From positions 35,090,405-35,154,404 of the forward strand of contig OU862909.1 of assembly GCA_917880885.1 (NCBI GenBank): a stretch of DNA of 64,000 nucleotides, given 5' to 3'. A program made the position numbers and the translations under genes. The stretch comes from Limnephilus marmoratus. Lineage: Eukaryota; Arthropoda; Insecta; Trichoptera; Limnephilidae. Shown piece after piece: positions 40,440 to 52,219 of the stretch (the first letter of the stretch is position 1; every line of letters starts with the position of its first letter). The notes beneath the pieces are model-generated. The model was not told where the DNA came from. It was given only the letters and a program-made list of their open reading frames with translations, and did no database searches.

Positions 40440-41060
40440 ATAAAATAAAATTGGGAAAAAAATATCTTTTTTGGGAAGAATTCGGCCAAAACTATCTAGT
40501 AAAACTGCAATCACTATCTACAATTCGATTATTGCTCCACATTTTAACTATTGCTCAACTATCCTTTTCCTATGTAACGAACGAGAACAAAATAAGTTTC
40601 AAATTCTCCAAAACAGGGCAATGAGAATAATATTACGGCGGAATAGATTTTCAAAAGTAAACAAAATGTTAAAAGAACTGAATTGACTAACCGTGAAACA
40701 GATGCTGACCTTGAATACGATGATATTTATCCATAAAATAATTAACAACATTTTACCAAAATACTTTTCAAATAAAATTGTATTCAACAAGGACATTCAC
40801 AGACATAACACAAGAACATGCAAAGAAATCAGGCTTCAAAACAAGGATAAGGCGAATACGCAGAACAGTTTGCTGTACAAGGGGATGAAGTTGTATAACA
40901 AGCTACCAGAGACTTTGAAGTCCACACCAATTGGAAAGTTCAAGACGTATTGTAGGAGCTACATAAAATTTAGTTTGCAATATGAAATATTATAATTAAT
41001 TAGAAATTTGTAAACTTAAATGTACAAATTACTAAAAAAAAAAAATTAATTAATAAATAA
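40440..41060 (+). pseudogene. LINE C-terminal fragment, family C, one in-frame stop
   Basis: From about 40446 the frame reads KIGKKISFLGRIRPKLSS, then IAPHFNYCSTILFL, QNRAMRIILRRNRFSKVNKM, a TGA at 40684-40686, and continues in frame to 40995 with FIHKIINNILPKYFSN, HRHNTRTCKEIRL and MKLYNKLPETLKS. These are the thumb/C-terminal blocks of a Jockey/CR1-group LINE. The RT core is missing. The tail is AT-rich (to about 41060). A second copy lies at 55246. Confidence 0.8.
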
Positions 41061-42179
41061 AATAGACACCTTGTAAAGAAGTCAAAAGTTTTTGTGTTGG
41101 TAAAATTGGGTAGGTACGATTACGTCCTCATCCTTTTTAAATGTTCACCGGATGGGCAATTTTTATTGCTTAAAAAGTTATGCGTATTATTTATTTTCAA
41201 AGATTAGGATTATCAGCGAAATAACATCTCAGAAGGTCGGATTGAATATAATCACATGTCAAGTTGATTGCACCTTACAGAAAATAATACAGTCGGGTCC
41301 AAGAAATAATAATACTATGAAATAGGGCCCTCGCCGTGGGGGTCCCGGGGGCCACACGACCAAATGTTTGTATTGTTTTATTGCTATATTTTTGTTGCGT
41401 TCCCTTACAAATGAAAATGAATTCTTTCACCATTGTTTCCCGGTGGTTTCCCACAGAACAAAACACTGTCATGTACTTGGCCTAATTTTAATGTCGTTGG
41501 TTATTTATGACCAGTTTTTTTCGTGCTCTCTACGCCATAATGCATTTTATATTGTCTTATACCTCAATGGGCTGGTTTTTAATAAAGAATTTAAGTTCTT
41601 TGAGACAATGAGGAACAGTTTGACATGGTTAACTGTGCAGGCGCGCGGCCACAAGACGAACTACAGACGACATGATTTTGTGTGGCCTGAAACTTAAATG
41701 TTTTCAGCATTTATCGTTTCATTGATATCAAAGTCGCCCTTCAGAGTGACAATTTAAAATCTCGCATGTGCGAGTTCAAATATTCGAGTCGCTGTATATA
41801 TATTTATATCGATAACATTGATACATATGTACTTTATAATGTAAATGAGTAAATGACATGAAACTCTTATAAATGTAAACAAATTTATAAATTGTGTTTT
41901 TTTTACATTTCTCTTTCTAAAATATTTAAATTAATGAAAAAACAGCTTCATAATTCAACCGACAATACGGTTCAATATAACTAGAAACCAACTTTGACAC
42001 TTCTCATTTGCGAAGCGTCATTGAATCCACATAACCTAAAAAAATATATTGAAAATAAACGAGTAATTTCTTTCGAGTGGTAGCGAAAATTAAGTTGCCA
42101 TCTAGATATTAGCGATGAACAAAAGTCGCCCCCCGATTCAAAAAAGCCTCCCTATCTAATGGTACCTACTCACATTATT
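41061..42179. other. Unassigned sequence
   Basis: No supported feature. The open stretches at 41275-41472 and 41368-41697 overlap on opposite strands and show no motifs. Confidence 0.5.
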
Positions 42180-42190
42180 CTGACTCTACA

Positions 42191-42486
42191 TCATCATCTC
42201 TATTGGCTCTACAACCCCTGGTGGGTCTTGGCCTCCTCAAGAGTCTTCCTCCACTCATCTCGGTTTTGTGCCAGCTCTCTCCAGTTTAGAAGCTCCAAGA
42301 TAGATATGTCTTTGAGAACGTTGTCGCTCCATCTTAGTCTTGGTCTTCCCAGGCTCCTTCGCCCTATTGGTCTTGAGTTCAGCGGGAATTTGGTGCTTGA
42401 TGCTCGGTCATTATCTCCACATGACTCAGCCACCGAAGTCTTCCCAGTTTTTTAAATTTTGCGACGTTTAGCTCCTTAAACAAACT
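42191..42486 (-). mobile_element. RTE-type LINE, 5'-truncated 3' end, second copy
   Basis: The minus-strand translation has RPIGRRSLGRPRLRWSDNV, LLNWRELAQNRDEWRKTLEE and a stop, the RTE C-terminus. The tail (GATGAT-like) is at the left end. CTGACTCTACA flanks both sides (42180-42190 and 42487-42497), an 11-bp target duplication. The sequence differs clearly from the copy at 7.8 kb. Confidence 0.88.
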
Positions 42487-42599
42487 CTGACTCTACAAAT
42501 ATAGGTATAACTCGGTTTGAATAAATTGATCATGTCGTATCTTTTTTTTCTTCTTTCACTAGGCAGAAGCGACGTAAATGATAAAATTATTAATATTTT

Positions 42600-43012
42600 T
42601 AAATAATGCCCTCTTTTGTGAAAATTTCCTCAAGAGCAATTAACAGTGATAATATCAGTACATGATGAACACAAAATCATATTAAGTCATCTTTGCTCAA
42701 TTTCTCTAAATAAACAATAACAGTGTTAATCTCTTGTGACCTCCCAGGTAATTATGGTCCTGTATATTTTCTGTACCAGTACAGTATATTTTCATAGCAG
42801 CATCGCGTTCATTGGTCAAATCATTGTACATATAGTTTCGTATCGGTGATCGATGAATGGGTGGATGCAATTTTTAGCCATAGGTAAGTCGTATGTGTGT
42901 GGTAGTGGTTTGTCTAGTTTGTAGTTAGAAGTAAGACTGTTAAAAATGTATTATAAGTTTTTCAGCGCCCTTATGGTGATTTTTCACAAAAACAAGTCAT
43001 CCAAATATTATA
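42600..43012 (+). repeat. L2-tailed SINE-like repeat, most complete copy
   Basis: It runs to AGCGCCCTTATGGTGATTTT, TCACAAAAAC, GTCATCCAAATATT and an (ATA)n end, the same 3' end as the L2 LINE. The start (TTTGTGAAAATTTCCTCAAG) partly mirrors this motif, so the copy is almost inverted-repeat bounded. The body shares blocks with 124-305/3622-3745, 33946-34075, 52220-52440 and 59115-59240. Confidence 0.7.
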
Positions 43013-44595
43013 ATAATAATTATTTGCTTAGTCCTAACTTGTTATGACGTCACAACGGAGCTCTCAACGGAACTACAATACTAAAGTAGAAATCCTATTT
43101 CCCAAGGCAGTCTAGGATGGTTACGGACCCAAACCTGTTGATAAAAGTATTACCATGCTTAATGAAAGGGCACGCTTTCATATTGTCTGCATATAGGTTT
43201 GCCTTCACTTGTTTTCATCCCCTAAAACAATATTGAACAAAAGCTTACAAGCAATTGCGAAGTGTTTTGTAGTATCAATTTTCCACGGGTCGTAAAAGTA
43301 GGTAATACCTTTTACAGGGATTGTATTTCATCCATCACTCGACGTGAGGGCATGTTGTTTATACCAAAAATGTGACAAATGCTTTGTAACTACGGGGACA
43401 ATGGGTCCAAATCTTGTGGTTCCCATGGCTAGAGTTTTCGAAATTGACTTCCTTCTTTGTTGGACCTTTTTTCCACTATTGCTATTGTGCTGTCTCATTG
43501 TTTTGGCTCTGTGGACGAGTGCCTAAATGACGAAAATCGAGTACTTAGCCAAATTACAAATCAGAAAAGAAATGTTTGGTTTCGCGAACTATTATTAGGC
43601 GCTGTGGGAATTCAAGGGTGCTAAATGGCATTGAGGTGACTGGGAATGGAGAAAATATTTTCAATTGTTTTTAAAACTGCACTAACTGAGTTATGGTATC
43701 ATGAAATTTGCAAAACCTATATGGACTTCATATGTGAAATAATCGAGTATTTTTAGTCTGGAAAAAAATATCAGGTTCGTAAAAAATACTTGTGGCAAAT
43801 TAAAAATTCCGTGAAATCGATTTTAAATTTCCTTGTTAATAATAAACAATGCGTAAGAAAGAAGTTTTTTTTCAGGCCTTTACGAAATCAACCTGTAAAA
43901 AGCAGCTCTCAAATACATTCACAAACCTTTCCAAAAAAGACTTCTCAAGTATTTTTAAATCCATCCCAAAAGAGGCGGGGATTCCGATTTCGATTTTTTC
44001 AAGGACTAGTGGATCATCTTAAAACATATATCTATGTACTTACCTACTTGGTTAGATAAACGAACATTTAAACGAAAATAAAACAGATTTCATCTCGCAA
44101 TACGATTATCCAATAAAGCAAACCGACGCTTGTTAACATCTTCATGGCATGCTCCGCGCTCATTCTTCATAGCAGTTGAGCATTCTTATTGGCCTGTCAA
44201 TCTTGTTATGATGGATATTGAACGTGGTCCGGCCGCGCCACCCACGGACAGGCCACGGCGGCCGTATGCCATACTCCACACACAGTCCTCCAACACACAG
44301 GCTAACAGCTAACACGTCTCGTCTTCAATTTGTGGCCCAACACTTTACTTCTGCTTTACGACTGCTTTTACTGAGGGATCGCATATCACTTTTTGTACAG
44401 TTCTCCTGCCGCTAGATTTTTTTCTGTTCAACGCGTTGCTTATGAGAAAAAGGGAAAGATTACAACGGAGTTATCAGTGGAACTTGGTTAGTTTTTTGAA
44501 CGAAATTTATGCACACAGAATATGTAGACGTTTCATTAAGCTGCGGCATTTCGAATTTCTACTGCTTTATAACATATTTCTCTTCAACACTTTAG
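43013..44595. other. Unassigned sequence
   Basis: No supported gene. The frames at 43344-43526, 43790-44059 and 44130-44312 have no recognisable motifs. Confidence 0.5.
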
Positions 44596-44599
44596 GTTT

Positions 44600-44805
44600 T
44601 TAAGTGAAAACTTCTTTTGCACCGATGTGATTTGAACTCGATGAAACGAAAAATAGCGACACTAAAAAGAGACAAACATATACATCGTCAGGATTTAGCC
44701 TGCGAGAGAATGAGGTAGTATAATCGGTCTTCTCTTTATGCGGTACCTCGTAGCCTATCAGTCTCCTCTTTGTACGGTGCTCCGTAGCCTTTTAACACCT
44801 CTGCC
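44600..44805 (+). repeat. Dispersed repeat family R, copy 2
   Basis: GCACCGATGTGATTTGAA, ATTTAGCCTGCGAGAGAATGAG and two GCGGTAC/GCTCCGTAGCCT subunits match the copies at 30298 and 62283. Confidence 0.65.
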
Positions 44806-45275
44806 ATAGGTAATCCTAAGTGATACACTACGTTTGGTGACTTAGAAGGGTTCATTTAGGTAAGGGAACGTACCCATACTACGTGTCCAACTTCTTGCAA
44901 TTTTTACCCCCCCCCCCCCCGGTGACTAAAAACCTAAGCCCCCCGCCGCTCATTTGTACCAAGCGTGGTATTCTGAAGACCCCCCCTGAACGGGTCACGT
45001 AGTTTGGGTACGTTCCCTAAGGTTTGTCCGGGTCTTGGGCCAACTGAGAGACTGGTATAGGAAAACGTTTTAACCCATCTCTCGGAATATCACCTTACAC
45101 CACAATGGTGTGATGGATTCATATGTCCATCATTCCTGGACAAACTGACCCCCAGATTCCTACCCCCCCCCCCCCCACTCATAACTTTTTTCCTTCCCAT
45201 GACTTACTTTCCTATGACGTAGGCCGTGAGGGGAAATATTTTTCTTCGGGCTTTCTGTGTGGAGCTAATGTACAA
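44806..45275 (+). repeat. Repeat family T, copy 2 (split by a MITE)
   Basis: CTCTGCCATAGGTAATCC and CTACGTTTGGTGACTTAGAAGG are interrupted at 44863 and resume at 45021 with GGTTTGTCCGGGTCTTGG. The copy ends with the GGAAATATTTTTCTTCGGGC hairpin region and GTGTGGAGCTAATGTA. Confidence 0.7.
44864..45017 (+). mobile_element. 154-bp MITE, Harbinger-like
   Basis: The ends GGGAACGTACCCATACTACGTG and, inverted, TCACGTAGTTTGGGTACGTTCCC pair with one mismatch. TAA flanks both sides (44861-44863, 45018-45020). A 3-bp TWA duplication fits PIF/Harbinger. It interrupts family T copy 2. Confidence 0.8.
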
Positions 45276-45289
45276 GATGAAGCACTTTA

Positions 45290-45937
45290 GGTGCAATTTA
45301 AGAACACGAACACTTAATGGGGTTACCAATTCATTAATTAAAAGTTAATTATAACTGAAGTAAAATAAATAACACAAAACTGCGCGATACAAATTTTTTT
45401 AATTATTTTTTTTTATTGGCAAAGCTGATTAAAAATACATATAAAGTTACATCATTTACATAGTTACATAGATACATAAGGTTTTAACAAAGAAATAAAA
45501 AATTGCCTTTCCTCACCATAAACACACAATGCTCTTGTGTTTGGTGAGGGAGTTCTAGCTCAATTAGTAAATTAAAAGATCATGTAAGTTAGTAATAACG
45601 GCTATTGTAAATAATAAGTAGGTTAAAAAATCATGTATAAATTTAAAAATAAAAATCATGAAGAGTTTAAAAAAATCATAATATAAATTAAAAAATCATT
45701 ATAAATGAAAGAATCATGTAAGTTAGTAACAAAAATTATTTTAATAAGTAAGTAAAGGATATGTAAGAAATAACGCAAGATTTATACAATAGTAGACTTA
45801 GAGATAAAGAAACCTTTGATTATAGACATTTATATAATCACAGATAGAAACTAAGAAATGAGAGAAAGAGAAGAAATGAACGATTTATAAAATAGCAGAC
45901 TTTAAGATATAAAGTAAACATATTTGGGACTTTTATG
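45290..45937. other. AT-rich region with short ATCATG(TAA)-type degenerate repeats
   Basis: AAATCATGTAAGTTAGTAA-like phrases recur at about 45583, 45636, 45655 and 45712. A hairpin CCTCACCA...AACACA/TGTGTTTGGTGAGG lies at 45509-45549. There is no gene. Confidence 0.45.
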
Positions 45938-46171
45938 TTATGTTACTATTATTATTATACGGAGTTTCCTGAACGTAAAATGCAGGCAGATCGAAGGCAA
46001 TTCCCATAAAACACTATCTCCGTTCTCCTTAAAACAAAGGGCCCCATGACATATGAAACGTTCTCTATCGACGGTAATAATTCTGTGCGGACTTATTATT
46101 TCTTCACACTTTCTTCTAAGAACCTCGCCTAAGATGAGTGATGCTTTGATTGTATTTAAGTGTTCGGTAAT
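45938..46171 (-). CDS. Possible exon or coding remnant, unknown
   Basis: A 77-residue stop-free minus-strand frame without ATG. It includes IKASLILGEVLRRKCEE, ISPHRIITVDRERFICHG and GDSVLWELPSICLHFTFR. The composition is protein-like compared with the AT-rich surroundings (balanced charged residues, Trp, Cys, His). I do not recognise it. It could be an exon of a host gene or part of a mobile element; with no second exon visible this is only a candidate. Confidence 0.3.
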   Translation of the reverse strand: MTEHLNTIKASLILGEVLRRKCEEIISPHRIITVDRERFICHGALCFKENGDSVLWELPSICLHFTFRKLRIIIIVT

Positions 46172-46835
46172 TTAAAACCTTTTGACACTTGTTTATTTAG
46201 GTATAAAAACTTGACAGATTGTAATAAACCATACGTTACACTTTTGATATTTGATAGTGGTAGCGTGTCTTCGACTCGTGTTAAATGTTAAACAAACAGT
46301 ATTGTAATAATATACTGACATACTTAAAATTTATATCTCTTCCGACTATGTAGGTACACATTGGCAGGCATAGCTCCTTTGAATAAAATTATGCCTTGAT
46401 TAAATTTTGCTAAAAATATGAACGCATTTTTTTGCGTAGGTAGATGCCTAATAATAAACGTTGACTAAAGTGCGTTTTACAAAAAGTAAGAGGAAGCAGT
46501 AAAAACTCTCTAGGCTGAGCTCTGCTGTCATGCAATTTGCACAGATCTTACTGTCAACAATTTCATCTTACCACATCATCGTCGCGATGCAAATCCTAAG
46601 CAAACTATGCAGATTTTAAATATTAAATACACTTGCCACAAAGGTAATTTTTTGTTCCTTGTTGTTCAATATGGTAACTAAGTAATTTAAAAAAAATAGT
46701 TTCTTTTTAGCAGTCCATTACTCGGCAATCCCTAATCAAAATCGAAATGCCTATAAACACCGTTCTAAAATATGTAAATTTAGATAAATACGTTAATGTT
46801 TTAATTGTCTTATTCGAAAGAGTTTTTTTTAAATT

Positions 46836-47235
46836 AGCTCCACATTGGAGGCCTTGAGGAAAAAAAATCCCTTTGGGCCTACGTCGTCTTTGAGGATGTT
46901 GTGTGGAGGGTTTTTTTAAGGAAAGGAAGGAAAGAATTTCTTGGATGGAAAAAGGTATGAGGAGTGGGTAGGAACTGGCGTCAGTGTCTCCAGAAGTGAT
47001 AAACGTATGAATTCGTTCCTCCCACTGCGGTGCAAGGCGACGAATCGGGGAGTCCGGCTGGTGACGTCAAAAGTCTCCCTCAACCAGTCTCTTCCGATCC
47101 GGCCCACCACGCAGTAGGTGGGCAAACGCAGCCCCAGCCCTAGACAAATTTTACCTCATGAATTCGGACACCACTGCTAAATCACTAAACGTAGCGAACC
47201 ATTTAGGGTGACCTACGGCAGATGTGTTGGTTATC
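46836..47235 (-). repeat. Repeat family T, copy 3
   Basis: It is inverted relative to the other copies. GTGTGGAGGGTTTTTTTAAGG lies at the left and CACTAAACGTAGCGAACC, GGTGACCTACGGCAG at the right. The interior matches the 54.8-kb copy around GACCGG-type CGAAAGACTGGTTG. Confidence 0.7.
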
Positions 47236-47783
47236 TTATATTACTATATTTTACAGCTGACCCGGAAAATGTTGTTCTGTCATAAAAATTATTTCTAGTG
47301 AATATTTTGGTTGTTAAATAAAAAATAACGAATGTATTGCATGGCGTTCTGTTTGAAATACGATCGACAGTTAAATTTGTTCATATAAAAATACTGAAAT
47401 TATGATTAAAAAATGAGAGAGTCGCGATTAAAAAATAGGAGGGTGGAAATTGGGGGTTATAGGTAGATATTTTTTAATGTAAAAAAAATACTTTTTTTTT
47501 TCAAAAAAATAGAAAACACCTAGAGGTATAAAACATACTTTACGACCTATTCTCATACCTACCAAATGTTCATAAAAAAATCATAAAAATCGATCGAGCC
47601 AGTTTCGGAGGAGTGCGACTACAAACACAGTGACAGGAAATTTTTATATACGAGTCGTTCAATTTCTATATCCGCTATATCAACTTTCACTGATTCGGAG
47701 AAAACCGCAAAAAACTGTCACATCTCTAACGTAAATAAAAAATTGTATTTTTAATTTTTATATAATGAATTGGAGTAATATTT
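47236..47783. other. Unassigned sequence
   Basis: No gene. Around 47660-47690 it has CTATATCCGCTATATC, echoing short motifs at 49.0-49.3 kb on the other side of the LINE fragment. Confidence 0.4.
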
Positions 47784-48915
47784 ATTTATTTATTTATTAA
47801 CAGAAACAAACAGTACAAAAGATAATTTGTTTAAAAAATTACAATTTATAAGTATATTACATGGTAGGTACCTATTATGTGTTTCATTGTAGTGTCTTAT
47901 TTATGGTATGCGTATTAAGTAATTACCGGGTGATGTATGTAGTGGGAAGGTGTGTGTGTGAGTGTGTGAGTATGTGTGTATGTATGTGTGCGCATTGAAC
48001 AAATTATAATATTCGCAAGATGCTCTTTTTAAATTTGGGCAGTGAATCAGAGAAAATGTCGATGTTGGAATTTAGACCAATAATATTGAACTTATGAAGA
48101 GCACGATTGATTGGTGAATTAGATGCTGCATTTGTCTTGTAATTAAGCGTGTGGAATAGTTCTGTATGACGTGTACGTCTTAAGGGTATATTAAAATTAA
48201 CTAGGGAAAGAAGTTCGGTACAGTCAATGTTATTTTTTAAAATTTTGTGTATAAATGTCAAATCAGCTATTGCTCGCCTTTGTTGCAATGTTTGAAATGT
48301 GCATTCAAAGTTATTGTTGAATTTAAAGGTAAGATATTTTATAAATTTGTTTTGAATATTTTCTATGCTATCTATGTATACTTTGTATTGCGGGTTCCAA
48401 ATTGGCGAAGCATATTCCAGTGTACTTCTGACTAATGCAAAATATAACATTATTACTGTACGCGGGTTATTGAACATTTTACTTATGCGAAGAACAAAAC
48501 CAAGCATTTTATATGACCTGTGAACGATTGAGTCGATGTGCTTATTAAATATAAGTTTGCTATCGAGGTACACACCAAGATCTTTACATTCCGTTTTCGA
48601 GATGACAGGTTCATTATTGAGTGAATAAGAGTACTTAATAACATGTTTATTTCTGGTGAATGTCATAGTATGACATTTGGAAACATTGATATCTAAACAG
48701 TTAACTTTGCAATACTTGCAAAGCCTATCTAGATCACTTTGTAACGCATCACAGTCAGAAAGAGAATGCACAACTTTGAATATTTTCATGTCGTCAGCGT
48801 AAAGCACAAATTCGGAATTTTGAAAGCATGATCCAATGTCATTTATATAAATGTTGAAGAGAAGCGGACCTAGGTGGGAACCTTGCGGGACACCGGATAT
48901 TACCTCCATAGACTT
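47784..48915 (-). mobile_element. Jockey-group LINE, 5'-truncated, with RT catalytic motif
   Basis: The 3' end lies at the left: (TTTA)n at 47784-47800, then the 3' UTR with a GT-rich microsatellite at 47951-47993. The 301-residue frame is open through its end. The 5' end is cut inside RT at SGVPQGSHLG. Confidence 0.8.
48004..48909 (-). pseudogene. Truncated LINE reverse transcriptase (301 residues)
   Basis: It begins within RT at SGVPQGSHLGPLLFNIYIND. The catalytic LYADDMKIFK follows, then the DLGVYLDSKLIF block, the thumb LVRSTLEYASPIWNPQ and a C-terminal tail. Fingers, palm A motif and the endonuclease are missing, so the copy cannot work. There are no internal stops. The related organisation (GVPQGS, YADD, YLGV-like, SPIWNP) is that of Jockey/CR1-group LINEs. 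Confidence 0.85.
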
Positions 48916-50140
48916 AGAGTAGAATATATATTAGTATATATATTCGAAAAGTGTTCATTTTTCAATATATGTCTACAAATATTTAAGTAATTTGGATAAA
49001 TAAAATGGATATAGCGGATTTCGATACTCACTTCGTGATTTGTATGGAATATAGAGGCTTTTGAAACTCAACTGACCTGAGGCAATCTTGGCAAAATAAT
49101 TGCTCGTGATTGGTTGAATTCCGATATAGCGGGTTTTGATAGTAACTTATTGAATGATCTAGCGGGTTTTATTTCTTACTCGCAGTTTAAACATAGTTTT
49201 TGGTCGTGATAAGGGAGATTTTAATACTCAATTTTAGATTAGTATTGTTCCTCGCAAAAATGTGAACAAGATGTCATACTTAGATCATTTCGTCAAAAAT
49301 CGGATATAGCGGGTTTTGAAATTATAGGACTCATATATAGATTAATTTAAACTCTCTGATGAAATAATAGGTAAGAGTCTCCTCTCAGCCTATTATTACA
49401 AAAAGTTCATTCCTCGCGCACACTACAAAATATTGAGCTTTTACTTAGCATAGCGTTTTACATATTATTTCCCGCGCCGTATATCTATGTCTCGGAATAA
49501 AATGGAATATGACAGGTTAAAGAAGAAACGAAATACGATCAGATAACCTGGCTATTCATATTCATACAATAGGAATGTGAATGCGTTTGCAACAGAACCG
49601 CACTGGGATTTTTATAATAATGCCGTTCATGAAAACATCTTGTAAACCTTTCGTTGACCGAGTTATTAGGTAGGTACTCGGCATCGCTCGTGTTCTAAGG
49701 CTTACTTTTCTTGAAAAAAAGGTGTTTTTAAGTGTATAAAAAAATTTGTTTGAGGTTATCTCTCTGGAGTTCTAGTTTTAGTGCAAAACACGAACAGATT
49801 TTCTGTCAAGGGAATTAGGGCTAGATAATTAGGCGTTTCCTTTTTTATTTTATTTATTGGCTCACTAATAGAATACACATTATATCACATTATAATTATT
49901 AAGTACATTAATTTACATTTTCAATATGGTCATAGCATAGCGATGATTCCAATTAAAGGTGACCACACCATTCATCTCAACATTCTTAGTATACCTATAT
50001 AAGTTGTAATACATAATAATAAATTAAATTACATGTAGGTACATAAAACAAGGAGGATCAAAATCAAATATTAGTAAATATGTGCATATATGCATTTACA
50101 TATTTGTATATTTGTAAATACTTGTACATGCATACTAATG
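48916..50140. other. Unassigned sequence with recurring GATATAGCGGGTTTT motif
   Basis: The motif GATATAGCGG(A/G)TTT(C/T)GA occurs near 49015, 49122, 49155 and 49303, with partly similar spacers. No gene. Confidence 0.45.
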
Positions 50141-50141
50141 C

Positions 50142-50380
50142 ACATTCTACGCACACACATATATATATGCACACGTGTACATACACACATGCACACACAC
50201 ATACATTTATACACATATTATAAATATTATTGAATATATACATACGCATTTACGTAGGTAGGTATATATGTACGCACTTAATATATGCGTACTTGTGCAC
50301 TTTCTACACATATATATATGCACACATGTATATACACACATGCACACCCATATACATTTATACACATATTATAGAGCCAA
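50142..50380 (+). repeat. CA/TA-rich microsatellite region, duplicated
   Basis: Blocks with CACATATATATATGCACAC, TACACACATGCACAC and CATTTATACACATATTATA occur twice, about 163 bp apart. Confidence 0.7.
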
Positions 50381-50416
50381 TGCATAAGTAGGTGAATGAT
50401 TCAATAACTACAAAGT

Positions 50417-50580
50417 GTAACAATTATTATAAGCAATAATTATCTACCTGAAACACTCATCTCCATTGAAAAAATCTTCCGAGAAAAGATACATTTAATT
50501 CTTACACTTCGTGCTATGCATAAAAATCTTGTCTGAAAAAACGTCAGTTTATCAATTAAAAATAATAATTACAAAGTTGC
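50417..50580 (+). repeat. Solo arm of the tRNA-carrying inverted-repeat family
   Basis: AATAATTATCTACCTGAAAC, ACTCATCTCCATTGAAAA and TCTTCCGAGAAAAGATAC are followed directly by CGTGCTATGCATAAAAATC and TTGTCTGAAAAAACG. They match the arm and right flank of the element at 39923-40305 but lack tRNA and second arm. Confidence 0.7.
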
Positions 50581-50814
50581 TCTGAGTGAAGAGATCGTCA
50601 GATATACTCAAGTATAATTTCCTTCTGAAAGTAGTGATTGAATTCGAAAATAAATCTAAGCTTTCAAGTTTTTCATGTGATACCTTCTGTATATTCACAT
50701 AATATGTTATGATTTGTCAATATTTTTTCTATGTTGGCAAGTACGTAGTTTATTGTTTTGTTAGTGTTGGTAAGTTTGTTATGCTGCTATCAATTATTAC
50801 ATAGAAAATAAGAA

Positions 50815-51290
50815 TTGAAATATGAACTACGCAAATGTGAATGGTAGAAGAATTAGGGGTCGCCCGAGGAAGACGTGGCACGATGTAGTGAATCAGATAC
50901 TATGTCAGATAATATGTAGTTCGGCCACATCAAGATTCAGAATAATGGAATACCTAGTATGTATGATGGCTGACTGTGAACGTGGCAAAGACCGAGTAGT
51001 TTGGCGATCCGTCCTCTTTACCAAACCCTCAAGAACGGGTTGTTTCTACAACTCGTCCATGATTTCAATAGGTCGGCGGTGGAACGATTTGCCGGGCTCT
51101 TTATTTCCTCCATCCTACAACGTGGGTATCTTCAAGACCATGTTCACTCCTTCCTCTCCTTTAAAAGACCCTCCACACAGCATCTTCAAAGATGACATAG
51201 GCCCTGAGGAAAATAATTTCCCTCGTGTAGAGTTAAAAAAAAAAGAAAAAATCCCCTACGGGGAAACGCGTGATTGGTTAGTTAGTTAGT
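50815..51290 (+). mobile_element. LINE A 3' end with a LINE B 3' end inserted in it
   Basis: 50822-51020 reads NYANVNGRRIRGRPRKTWHD and KDRVVWRSVL (family A). At about 51021 it switches to family B: SSMISIGRRWNDLPGSLFPP, NVGIFKTMF, then the CCCTGAGG...TTTCCCTCG hairpin and an A-rich tail ending near 51252. After that CCCCTACGGGGAAACGCG and (GTTA)n complete the family A 3' end. The two pieces of family A would join smoothly without the insert. Confidence 0.75.
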
Positions 51291-52219
51291 TATATAGAAT
51301 ATAACAGCTTAGTAGTGATTTTGTCTATTTTTGGTTTAATTATTAAGGGCGATGTCAATTTTTTTTTTTAATTTCCCAATTCTGCCCTACGTGTCTTCTT
51401 CATAGGAAAGTTCTCAGCATTCTGTTAAGTGTTGGGTACCTAGTACCTACCTACGATCCTTCTGTCAAAAAGAGGTTATACCTAATAAAATCTTAAAAGG
51501 ATTATTGGAGCACAGTCTTCACCTACATCAACTCCACGCTCTACTACCCTTTTTATCTCAAATTCTCATCAGAACACCCCGGGATCTTCTTTAACTTTCG
51601 CAATCTACATTTTCCTATTGCATCATATTTGCAATTTACATTCCTATTCAAGAAGGAATTCGGCATTTAGTTTTCTACATCAAAAATAAAATAAATAATT
51701 GATTTTATATTGTTATGCTATGGGAATTTAAGCACTTAAAAATGATCTCACAATGACCACGTTAAGCTTAGAACGTTTAAATGTAGTAGTCTGAAGATGC
51801 CCGTAGAATTATTTTGTTTATATATGACGAAACATATTATATGACGCACGCGTGAATAGAAGAATAAGTCGGAGACATCCAATGAATACATAATAAGATT
51901 AAGTGGATCAAATGAGTCAAAAAAAAGTGTCCAAATTTTGTGCTCGGTGTCTGGGTAATCTGCGTCTAATAGAGAATCCAAAAAAGATTTTATCTTTATT
52001 TTAGAATAAATAATTTTATGCACTTTTTTTCGTCATATGTAGGTTAAAAACGCTTTTTAACAATGTCTACGCTTTGACCCACTTTAAGACAATAAACTTC
52101 TGATAGGAACCGCCAGGCGACTGATTTTTTAAATGATTCTTATTCAATGATTTTTTTAAAATTTGACCTTAAAAATTACAACTTTGGACTCGATTTACTC
52201 GAAAACCAAAACTGGTAAT
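51291..52219. other. Unassigned sequence
   Basis: No supported gene; the frame at 51748-52023 (minus) has no motifs. Confidence 0.45.

Noticed and set aside
41368..41697. 109-residue plus-strand gene
   Set aside because: Overlaps an antisense frame, with no motifs.
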